From an uncultured Prevotellaceae bacterium (lineage in GTDB: Bacteria > Bacteroidota > Bacteroidia > Bacteroidales > Bacteroidaceae), in contig CAMOSA010000039.1 of the NCBI GenBank assembly GCA_946624335.1, positions 1 to 15,956 on the forward strand: a stretch of 15,956 nt of DNA, given 5' to 3'. Under the pieces are notes generated by a model that was not told where the DNA came from, did not search any database, and was given only the letters and a program-made list of their open reading frames with translations. A program made the position numbers and the translations under genes. Positions 1-6,159 of the stretch are shown here, piece after piece. How positions within the stretch are numbered: the stretch's first letter is position 1; every line of letters starts with the position of its first letter.

Positions 1-1468
1 ACGAGGCGAGGCATAGCTCACGGGTGGTTCCGTCGTCGAGTGTCTCGGTGTATCGGTAAGGGTATAGCTGCCCGTTCCATGTGTCGACCCATTCTGTCGA
101 CTCCTTTGATGCTGACGTACCGATGTATTTGTTGTTGGCGGCGAGGATGGTGATGCGCTGGTGGTCGGCGATGATGTTGACTTGGTTGCTGTTCCATGCC
201 GCGCTGTTGTAGTCGACGTGTGTGACCATCATTCCGTGTCCAGCGATTCGGCATAGCGGTGCGTCCCAGCTGACGGCCTGCCGGTTCTCGAGGATATAGT
301 ATTCGTTGGTGTTGGCGTCGTTGACGATTCTGTAGCCTATGCCGTCTGCGCAGATGGGGTCTAAGGCGACCCATGTGGGTGCCTCGAGTGTCAGCATGTC
401 TCGCCATCCCATGAAGTCTCGTTCGTAGGCTGTGTATCCGACGGGGCGCCGTCCTCCGTTGGTGGAGTAGCATCCATAGTCCATGAGGCTCCATATATCC
501 ATGCCGAAAGCCTTGTAGTTGGTGTCGTACATGTCGGGCAGTCCGAGTGCGTGGCTGAGCTCGTGGCACATGACGCCGATGCCGTCGGGGGTTAGTCCGC
601 TTGAGTTGTTGGCGAGCTCGCTGCAGCATGCGCTTGTCGAGAACTTGAGCGTCGTGCCGTTGTCGAGGTTGACGTTCATGCTCTCCACCTTCTCCTTCGG
701 CCAGATGAGATCGGTGGCTTTCTGGTTTGTGTTCTCGCCACAGCCGGCAAAGATGAGGAATACCATGTCGACAGCGCCCTTTCCCCGGTTGTCATATTTG
801 CTCCAGTCGACTTGATAGTGGCTTATGGCGAGTGTGATGGCTTCCTTGACCATCTCGCTGTATCGTGAGTCCTTGGATGCTCCAGAGTTCTTTCCATAGT
901 ATGCTGTCTCGTGGCTGAGGTTGACGGGCCCGATGATGTCGAACTGTGGCAGGAACTGTCCGTCGCTCTGGTCGGAGAAGTAGTCATGGATGGATCCCCA
1001 GAAGTAGTTGGTCTGGTAGCGGACGCCGTCGCCTGTTCCGTTGCAGAAGAGGTCGTAGTAGTGGCGCACGGCGTCGTCTGTGTCGCCAACGGTGAACTGC
1101 GTGTCGGAGAAGTTGATGAGCACGACGGGCACCTTTGGCGACCCGATGGCCGGCAGAGGTGCCGTCGTCTGTGATCCGATGCGGCGTGGTGCCCGGTTGG
1201 CTTTCTGCTCGTGCTGCTTGACGGCTTGTGCGCGCAGGGCTTCTTCGTCGCCGCGTCGTGAGGTGAGCCTGAACAGTCCGTCCTCAGCTGGCTCTACGAC
1301 GAAACCGTCGGTCGTCTGGAACCATGTGTAATGCTCGTCGCCGATGCAAAAAGCCGTTACTGTGCGCCCATCGGTGAGCTGCAGCTGGAGTGGCCGTCGG
1401 TCAGAGGGAATGGCGAGTGCCACGAGGCTGAATGCCAATGCGCCAATCAGGAGTCCGTATCTTCTCAT
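1..1468 (-). CDS. Secreted M6 family zinc metalloprotease, C-terminus cut by the window edge
   Basis: This frame is open from an ATG at 1468 down to position 2, giving 489 codons with no stop, so the C-terminus lies outside the window. Residues 1-20 form a signal peptide (Arg-Arg start, hydrophobic LLIGALAFSLVALA core), so the protein is exported. The catalytic zinc motif HELSHALGLPD lies at residues 302-312, with His302, His306 and Asp312 as likely ligands and Glu303 as the base. A Met-turn segment WSLMDYG follows at 326-332. A later stretch, GHGMMVTHVDYNSAAW, resembles M6 (immune inhibitor A-like) proteases of Bacteroidetes. These are secreted endopeptidases; the substrate cannot be told. 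Whether a type IX secretion sorting domain follows is not visible. The gene has its own promoter and diverges from ispE. Confidence 0.9.
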   Translation of the reverse strand, partial: MRRYGLLIGALAFSLVALAIPSDRRPLQLQLTDGRTVTAFCIGDEHYTWFQTTDGFVVEPAEDGLFRLTSRRGDEEALRAQAVKQHEQKANRAPRRIGSQTTAPLPAIGSPKVPVVLINFSDTQFTVGDTDDAVRHYYDLFCNGTGDGVRYQTNYFWGSIHDYFSDQSDGQFLPQFDIIGPVNLSHETAYYGKNSGASKDSRYSEMVKEAITLAISHYQVDWSKYDNRGKGAVDMVFLIFAGCGENTNQKATDLIWPKEKVESMNVNLDNGTTLKFSTSACCSELANNSSGLTPDGIGVMCHELSHALGLPDMYDTNYKAFGMDIWSLMDYGCYSTNGGRRPVGYTAYERDFMGWRDMLTLEAPTWVALDPICADGIGYRIVNDANTNEYYILENRQAVSWDAPLCRIAGHGMMVTHVDYNSAAWNSNQVNIIADHQRITILAANNKYIGTSASKESTEWVDTWNGQLYPYRYTETLDDGTTRELCLAS

Positions 1469-1495
1469 AGTTGATAAAAGCCTAAAATTAGTGCG

Positions 1496-1528
1496 CAAAG
1501 GTAGTGATTATCTTCGGTGCGGACAAAG
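1496..1528 (-). promoter_or_regulatory. Bacteroidetes-type promoter of the M6 protease gene
   Basis: Read on the minus strand, a TACCTTTG box (1496-1503) is preceded by TTTG at 1524-1527 with a 20-nt spacer. This fits the Bacteroidetes sigma factor consensus (TTTG at -33, TAnnTTTG at -7). Transcription would start about 30 nt upstream of the ATG at 1468, which supports that start. No transcript data are available. Confidence 0.7.
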
Positions 1529-1584
1529 ATTTTGTGCTAAAATTGCATTTATAATATAATAAGGTGAGATTTTCAGGTCTTGCG

Positions 1585-1615
1585 TTGGCCGTTTCCACGG
1601 TTTTACCTACCTTTG
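1585..1615 (+). promoter_or_regulatory. Bacteroidetes-type promoter of ispE and probably of the sulfate operon
   Basis: TTG at 1585-1587, a 20-nt spacer, then TACCTTTG at 1608-1615 match the Bacteroidetes -33/-7 consensus. The predicted start of transcription near 1620 lies about 28 nt upstream of the ispE ATG at 1648. It also rules out the longer reading frame that begins with GTG at 1564, because that start would lie upstream of the transcript. No equally good promoter was seen before the permease, cysC, cysD or cysN. Confidence 0.7.
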
Positions 1616-1647
1616 ACCCCGTATTTTGGAATATTTTGTACCCTCGT

Positions 1648-2472
1648 ATGATCGTTTATCCTAACGCAAAAATCAATTTGGGGCTTCAAGTGCTACGCCG
1701 TCGTCCAGACGGCTACCACGATTTGGCCACCGTATTTTATCCTATCCCTCTTCAAGATGCCCTTGAGGTTCACGGCGCCGATCGCTTCCGTTTCCGTCAG
1801 GCAGGCAGTATGTTGGATTGCCCTGCTGGCGACAATCTTGTCATCCGTGCGCTGAAGATGCTCGAGGCCGACTTCCGCCTGCCCGAGCTCGATATCTTCC
1901 TCTACAAGCATATCCCTTCCGGTGCTGGCCTCGGCGGCGGCTCGTCGGACGCAGCCTTCATGATGAAGCTGTTGAACGACGAGTATCACCTCGGCCTGTC
2001 GGCTGACGATCTGCGCCATCGTCTGTCAGCTCTCGGTGCGGACTGCGCTTTCTTCGTCGACAATACGCCCGCGTTGGCCACCGGCATCGGCGACCATCTG
2101 GTGCCCATCGACTTCTCCCTGTCCGGCTGGACGTTGCTGCTCGTCAAGCCCGACGTCGCCGTCAGTACCCGCGATGCCTACGCTGACGTCCAGCCCCGCG
2201 AACGCGACGGCGAGGATGGCGCTGCGCTCATGAAGGCGCTGATGCTTCCCGTAGAAGAATGGCAGGGACAAGTGACTAACGACTTTGAGTGCAGCGTCTT
2301 CCCGCGTTACCCCGAGATAGCCGGCATACGCGACTTGCTGCTCGACCTCGGTGCCGTTTACGCCTCGATGTCGGGCTCTGGCAGCGCCGTCTTCGGCCTC
2401 TTCCGTCAGCCTGTCGAGGCTCCTGAGGAAAAGTTTGCCGGCTGTTTCGTCAGGCAGCGCACGCTGGAATAA
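1648..2472 (+). CDS. ispE: 4-(cytidine-5'-diphospho)-2-C-methyl-D-erythritol kinase
   Basis: IspE is a cytosolic GHMP-family kinase that uses ATP to phosphorylate CDP-methylerythritol in the non-mevalonate (MEP) pathway to isoprenoids. The 274-aa product has the usual length. The N-terminal AKINLGL at residues 7-13 includes the conserved Lys8. The GHMP ATP-binding loop PSGAGLGGGSSDA is at 90-102, the probable catalytic Asp is at 132 in LGADCAFF, and the C-terminal GHMP glycine-rich motif MSGSGSAVF is at 241-249. I chose the ATG at 1648 over the in-frame GTG at 1564, because the shorter start puts AKINLGL at the normal distance from the N-terminus and lies just downstream of the promoter. Only 21 nt separate it from the permease gene, so the two are probably co-transcribed. 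Confidence 0.95.
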   Translation: MIVYPNAKINLGLQVLRRRPDGYHDLATVFYPIPLQDALEVHGADRFRFRQAGSMLDCPAGDNLVIRALKMLEADFRLPELDIFLYKHIPSGAGLGGGSSDAAFMMKLLNDEYHLGLSADDLRHRLSALGADCAFFVDNTPALATGIGDHLVPIDFSLSGWTLLLVKPDVAVSTRDAYADVQPRERDGEDGAALMKALMLPVEEWQGQVTNDFECSVFPRYPEIAGIRDLLLDLGAVYASMSGSGSAVFGLFRQPVEAPEEKFAGCFVRQRTLE

Positions 2473-2493
2473 TCTTCAACACAACACACATCC

Positions 2494-4152
2494 ATGACGT
2501 TCTCAGTTCTTTACGTTGCCGCGATTCTCGTGTTCATGCTCGTAGCGCTGATGCGCGAGTGTCTACGCCCTGGCCTGATCCTCTTCACGGCCGTCGTCCT
2601 GCTGCTGGTAGGTGGTATCATCACCCCCGAGGAGGCGCTGAAGGGTTTCTCCAACAAGGGTATGATTACGGTGGCGTTGCTCTATCTTGTCAGCGAGGGA
2701 GTCCGCAAGAGCGGCGTCCTGGAGCGCATCGTCTTCAAGATGCTGCAGAAACGCCATGCCACCATCACCTCGGCCGGCCTGCGTTTCTATCCCATCGTGA
2801 CCTTCATCTCGGCTTTCTTCAACAATACACCCGTCGTTGTCATCTTCGCTCCGATGATCAAGAACTGGGCGCGCAAGATGAAGCTTCCGCCCACGAAGTT
2901 CCTGATCCCCCTGAGCTACGCTACCGTCATCGGCGGTATCTGCACCTTGATCGGCACGACGACGAACCTGGTGCTCCACGGAATGCTCATCCAGGAACAC
3001 AAGGACGAGGTGGCAGCCGCTGCCAAAGGTGGCAGCGAGGGTCTGCTGATGCGCTACGGGATTGACGGTATGTCGATGTTCGAGCTGACGAAGGTCGGCA
3101 TCTTCATCGCGCTGGCCGGTCTGGTCTACTTGATCTTCTTCTCGCGTTACCTGCTTCCCGACAACCGTCGTTCCGATGAAGAGACCGAGGAACAGGACCT
3201 GGCTCCCGGCATGACGCGCCATGAGGTGCTGCTGGGCAACCGTTTCCCCGGACTGGGCAAGACGCTGCACGAGTTTGACTTCTACCGCCACTATGGTGCC
3301 CACGTGCGTGCCATCAGCCGTAACGGCCATATCCTCGAGGGCGATTTCATGAATATGCGCCTGACGCACGAAGACACGCTCATCATTGATGCTGACGACT
3401 CGTTCATGAAGGCATGGGGCGATAGCCGCGTCTTCTGGATGATCAACCGTGTCGGCGACTATGAGCCACCGATGGGCAAGAAGAAGCGCTGGCTGGCGTT
3501 GTTGCTCCTCGTGCTTATGATCATCGGCGCCACAGTCGGCGAGCTGGAGCCCGTGAAGGACTATCTGGCACAGTCGCCCTTCGTGCAGCAGTATATGCCC
3601 GGCCTGCGGCTTGATATGTTCTTCTTCGTCTGCATCACGGTGATCATCATGGCGTGGACGCGTATGTTCTCACCGCGCAAGTACACGAAGTTCTTCTCGT
3701 GGGACGTCCTGATCACCATCGCCTGCGCCTTTGCCATCTCCACGGCGATGACCAAGTCGGGCTTTGCCGAGAGCATCGCCGGCTTCATCATCTCGCTCAC
3801 CGAGCTTGCCCGCCATAGTGAGTTTGGCATCTACATCATCCTAGCCGCCCTGTTCCTGATCACGAATATCTTCACAGAGCTGATCACCAACAATGCCGCT
3901 GCCGCCTTGGCCTTCCCGCTGGCGCTGGCCGTGGCCGACAAGCTCGACGCCAATCCGATGCCTTTCATCGTCTGCGTGTGCTTTGCCGCCAGCTCAGCCT
4001 TCTCGACGCCCATCGGCTATCAGACGAACCTCATCGTGCAGGGTGTCGGTGGCTACAAGTTCACGGACTTCGTCAAGGTCGGCCTGCCGATGAATCTCAT
4101 CGTGTTCGTCCTGAGCGTCCTGCTCATTCCCTTGTTCTATCATCTTGTATAA
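2494..4152 (+). CDS. SLC13-family anion permease with one TrkA-C (RCK_C) domain, probable sulfate importer
   Basis: This 552-aa polytopic inner-membrane protein belongs to the SLC13/DASS (ArsB/NhaD-like) transporters, which bring in sulfate or dicarboxylates coupled to cations. Two inverted-repeat signature loops are visible: FFNNTPVV around Asn110-Asn111 and ELITNNAAAALAF around Asn466-Asn467. They are supported by GTTTNLVLHG and STPIGYQTNLIVQG segments typical of the family. A soluble TrkA-C-like domain occupies about residues 240-303, between membrane segments that end near 220 and resume near 330. Many family members carry two such domains; this one has a single copy. Sulfate specificity is inferred from position: cysC starts 2 nt after the stop and cysD and cysN follow. 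A substrate other than sulfate is possible. Confidence 0.87.
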   Translation: MTFSVLYVAAILVFMLVALMRECLRPGLILFTAVVLLLVGGIITPEEALKGFSNKGMITVALLYLVSEGVRKSGVLERIVFKMLQKRHATITSAGLRFYPIVTFISAFFNNTPVVVIFAPMIKNWARKMKLPPTKFLIPLSYATVIGGICTLIGTTTNLVLHGMLIQEHKDEVAAAAKGGSEGLLMRYGIDGMSMFELTKVGIFIALAGLVYLIFFSRYLLPDNRRSDEETEEQDLAPGMTRHEVLLGNRFPGLGKTLHEFDFYRHYGAHVRAISRNGHILEGDFMNMRLTHEDTLIIDADDSFMKAWGDSRVFWMINRVGDYEPPMGKKKRWLALLLLVLMIIGATVGELEPVKDYLAQSPFVQQYMPGLRLDMFFFVCITVIIMAWTRMFSPRKYTKFFSWDVLITIACAFAISTAMTKSGFAESIAGFIISLTELARHSEFGIYIILAALFLITNIFTELITNNAAAALAFPLALAVADKLDANPMPFIVCVCFAASSAFSTPIGYQTNLIVQGVGGYKFTDFVKVGLPMNLIVFVLSVLLIPLFYHLV

Positions 4153-4154
4153 CA

Positions 4155-4757
4155 ATGACAAAAGAAAATATTTATCCCATCACGATGCTCCCCCGCTCAG
4201 CGCGAGAGCAGTTGCTCGGTCAGCGCGGCCTGATGGTGTGGTTCACCGGGCTGAGCGGTTCGGGCAAGTCGACCATCGCCCTTGGCGTGGAGCGTGAGCT
4301 GCACAGCCGTGGCATCCTCTGCCGCATCCTCGACGGCGACAACATCCGTGCCGGTATCAATGCCGGCCTGGGCTTCTCGGCCGAAGACCGTCGTGAGAAC
4401 ATCCGCCGCATCGCCGAGGTGGGCAAGCTCTTCGTCGACACCGGCGTCGTCACCCTTGCGGCCTTTGTCTCGCCTACCAACGAGTACCGTCAGATGGCCC
4501 GTGACATCATCGGCGCCGACGATTTCTTCGAGATCTTCGTCTCGACACCCCTCGAGGAGTGTGAACGGCGCGACGTGAAAGGCCTCTATGCCCGTGCCCG
4601 TCGCGGTGAGGTCAAGGATTTCACCGGCATCAGCGCCCCCTTCGAGGTGCCAGAGCACCCCGCACTCACCATCGACACCAGCCGTCAGCCTCTCGAGGTC
4701 AGCGTAAGACAGGTGGTCGAACTGATAGAGGCTGCGATGCCACACGTCAAGACGTGA
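4155..4757 (+). CDS. cysC: Adenylylsulfate (APS) kinase
   Basis: CysC phosphorylates APS with ATP to make PAPS, the universal sulfate donor, in the cytosol. The 200-aa protein has the P-loop GLSGSGKST at residues 32-40, the DGDNIR substrate motif near 59-64, and the FVSPTNEYRQMAR segment with the conserved serine seen in bacterial APS kinases. The start overlaps no other gene and lies 2 nt after the permease stop, so the pair is translationally close-coupled. It is a stand-alone kinase: the CysN encoded downstream has no APS kinase domain fused to it, so this gene is needed to complete PAPS synthesis. A 22-bp tandem repeat block fills the spacer to cysD. Confidence 0.96.
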   Translation: MTKENIYPITMLPRSAREQLLGQRGLMVWFTGLSGSGKSTIALGVERELHSRGILCRILDGDNIRAGINAGLGFSAEDRRENIRRIAEVGKLFVDTGVVTLAAFVSPTNEYRQMARDIIGADDFFEIFVSTPLEECERRDVKGLYARARRGEVKDFTGISAPFEVPEHPALTIDTSRQPLEVSVRQVVELIEAAMPHVKT

Positions 4758-4763
4758 CGAGCA

Positions 4764-4779
4764 GTCCCACCAGTGGGAC
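4764..4779. other. Short inverted repeat just after cysC
   Basis: GTCCCA and TGGGAC form a 6-bp perfect stem around a 4-nt loop, 6 nt after the cysC stop. No T-run follows, so it is not a classic intrinsic terminator. It may stabilise the 3' end of the permease-cysC message or weaken read-through into cysD. Confidence 0.4.
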
Positions 4780-4827
4780 ACGCGCCATCGTTCAGGGGCG
4801 TCGGCGGAACCGCTTACGTGTGTCGGG

Positions 4828-4933
4828 AGCCCTAAGGGTTTCTGTCAAAAGCCCTAGGGGCTTCTTTCAAAAGCCTTAAGGGTTTCTGTCAAAAGCCCTA
4901 AGGGTTTCCGTCAAAAGCCCTAAGGGTTTCCGG
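4828..4933 (+). repeat. 22-bp tandem repeat, four full copies plus a partial, each able to fold into a hairpin
   Basis: Copies start at 4828, 4850, 4872, 4894 and 4916 (the last cut after 18 nt). Each holds AAGCCC-TAA-GGGTTT or a variant followed by about 7 nt ending in TCAAA. As plus-strand RNA each copy gives a 6-bp stem with a 3-nt loop. The differences between copies keep pairing: copy 2 replaces a G-U pair with G-C, and copy 3 turns a C-G pair into U-G. The same changes would give A-C mismatches on the other strand, which favours a structure in the operon transcript. The block sits in the 249-nt cysC-cysD spacer. The period is not a multiple of three and no reading frame crosses it. Function unknown. 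Confidence 0.85.
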
Positions 4934-5006
4934 ACGTCGCGATTCATCGCAACCGAATTGACAACCAACGAATCAATAGATAACAGACAAATAAGATATA
5001 CACCAC

Positions 5007-5915
5007 ATGAATAATTACCATCTTTCTCATCTGCAGGAGCTCGAAGCCGAAAGCATCCACATCATCCGCGAAGTGGCTGCCGAGTTCGAGAATCCTGTCA
5101 TGCTCTACAGTATCGGCAAGGACAGCAGCGTCATGGTGCGCCTTGCCGAGAAGGCCTTTGCCCCCGGCAAGGTGCCATTCCCCCTCATGCACATCGACTC
5201 GAAATGGAAGTTCAAGGAGATGATCCAGTTTCGCGACGAGTATGCCAAGAAGTACGGTTGGAACCTCATCGTGGAGTCGAATATGGAGGCTTTCCGTGCC
5301 GGCGTAGGACCTTTCACCCACGGCTCGAAGGTTCACACCGACCTGATGAAGACGAAGGCGCTGCTCGACGCGCTGAACAAGTACAAGTTTGATGCTGCCT
5401 TTGGCGGAGCACGCCGCGACGAGGAGAAGAGCCGCGCCAAGGAGCGTATCTTCTCGTTCCGCGACCAGTTCCAGCAATGGGACCCGAAGAACCAGCGCCC
5501 CGAGCTGTGGGACATCTACAACGCCCGCATCCACAAGGGCGAGTCGATTCGCGTCTTCCCGCTTTCCAACTGGACAGAGCTCGACATCTGGCAGTACATC
5601 CGCCTGGAAAACATCCCTATCGTGCCGCTCTACTTCGCCAAGGAACGGCCTTGCGTAGAGATTGACGGCAATCTGATCATGGTCGATGACGACCGTTTGC
5701 CCGAGCAGTACCGCCCGCTGATACGTCCTCGCATGGTACGCTTCCGCACGCTCGGCTGCTGGCCGCTGACTGGTGCCGTAGAGAGTACGGCAACGACCAT
5801 CGAGGAGATCGTCGAGGAGATGATGACAACCACGAAAAGCGAACGCACGACGCGCGTCATCGACTTCGACCAAGAGGCGTCGATGGAGCAGAAGAAGAGG
5901 GAGGGGTATTTTTAA
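5007..5915 (+). CDS. cysD: Sulfate adenylyltransferase subunit 2 (ATP sulfurylase, PP-loop subunit)
   Basis: CysD joins sulfate to AMP from ATP to make APS, with the reaction driven by GTP hydrolysis in its partner CysN. The 302-aa length equals the family norm. The pyrophosphatase-loop motif SIGKDSSV is at residues 35-42. Other family blocks are HIDSKWKF, FGGARRDEEKSRAKERIFSFRD, RTLGCWPLTGA and the C-terminal KKREGYF. The ATG at 5007 begins MNNYHLSHLQELEAES, typical for CysD. No clear Bacteroidetes promoter was found in the repeat-filled spacer upstream. Unusually, cysN does not follow directly: a 4-kb helicase gene and an inverted-repeat spacer lie between the two subunits. Confidence 0.97.
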   Translation: MNNYHLSHLQELEAESIHIIREVAAEFENPVMLYSIGKDSSVMVRLAEKAFAPGKVPFPLMHIDSKWKFKEMIQFRDEYAKKYGWNLIVESNMEAFRAGVGPFTHGSKVHTDLMKTKALLDALNKYKFDAAFGGARRDEEKSRAKERIFSFRDQFQQWDPKNQRPELWDIYNARIHKGESIRVFPLSNWTELDIWQYIRLENIPIVPLYFAKERPCVEIDGNLIMVDDDRLPEQYRPLIRPRMVRFRTLGCWPLTGAVESTATTIEEIVEEMMTTTKSERTTRVIDFDQEASMEQKKREGYF

Positions 5916-5920
5916 GGCAG

Positions 5921-5948
5921 CCCCCTCTCCGCTCCCCCTCAAGGGGAG
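5921..5948 (-). repeat. GC-rich palindromic (REP-like) repeat, left copy
   Basis: This block begins 5 nt after the cysD stop. Its 17-bp core at 5926-5942 is the exact reverse complement of 6113-6129. Within it CTCCCC and GGGGAG can pair around a 5-nt loop. It is oriented opposite to the copy at 6103-6134, so the two bracket a spacer of about 215 bp. It may act as a 3'-end hairpin for cysD or may be one end of a small non-autonomous mobile element. Confidence 0.75.
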
Positions 5949-5962
5949 AACGGTCAGTTGTG

Positions 5963-6035
5963 CGTTTTGAAAAGTTGATGCGTTGAAAGGTTGAAACGTT
6001 CTTTGCGGAAACATTGAAATGATGAAAAGTTGAGA
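5963..6035. repeat. Degenerate GTTGAAA-type repeat tract
   Basis: Between the two inverted GC-rich copies the sequence repeats variants of GTTGAAA, ATTGAAA and GATGAAA at irregular spacing, about six times. Similar low-complexity tracts are common in Bacteroidales intergenic DNA. No gene or promoter consensus was recognised here. Confidence 0.4.
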
Positions 6036-6102
6036 ATTGATTTTCTCTCCGCTCGTGAGCGCTCGTGTCGCCTGGAGATAGCCTGTCTTGAGAGGTGACG
6101 AT

Positions 6103-6134
6103 CCTCCCCCCTTTGAGGGGGAGCGGAGAAGGGG
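6103..6134 (+). repeat. GC-rich palindromic (REP-like) repeat, right copy
   Basis: CTCCCCC and GGGGGAG form a 7-bp stem around a 6-nt loop, followed by CGGAGAAGGGG. It is the inverted partner of 5921-5948 and ends 26 nt before the helicase ATG at 6160, so it would form part of that gene's leader. A related copy in the same orientation lies inside sdaA at 14171-14203, matching this one at 26 of 33 positions by hand alignment. Confidence 0.75.
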
Positions 6135-6159
6135 TCTATACACAAAAAAGAATTATGTT

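Noticed and set aside
1564..1647. N-terminal extension of ispE from a GTG at 1564
   Set aside because: The extension covers the predicted promoter at 1585-1615 and pushes the AKINLGL motif too far from the N-terminus.
2563..3369. A 268-codon minus-strand frame inside the permease gene
   Set aside because: It is rich in Gln, His, Asp and Glu, as expected from reverse-complemented membrane-protein codons, and has no recognisable domain.
4828..4933. Possible CRISPR array
   Set aside because: The units are contiguous 22-bp repeats without unique spacers, and no cas gene is present.
4934..5006. Possible cysD promoter with TTG near 4969
   Set aside because: No TAnnTTTG box lies at the right spacing, so a promoter here cannot be supported by eye.
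4944..6143. A 399-codon minus-strand frame across cysD and the repeat spacer
   Set aside because: It is antisense to cysD, which has a full set of motifs, and its N-terminal part translates the intergenic repeats.
6088..6159. Helicase start at TTG 6088
   Set aside because: It would translate the palindromic repeat, while an ATG at 6160 gives a plausible start after it.
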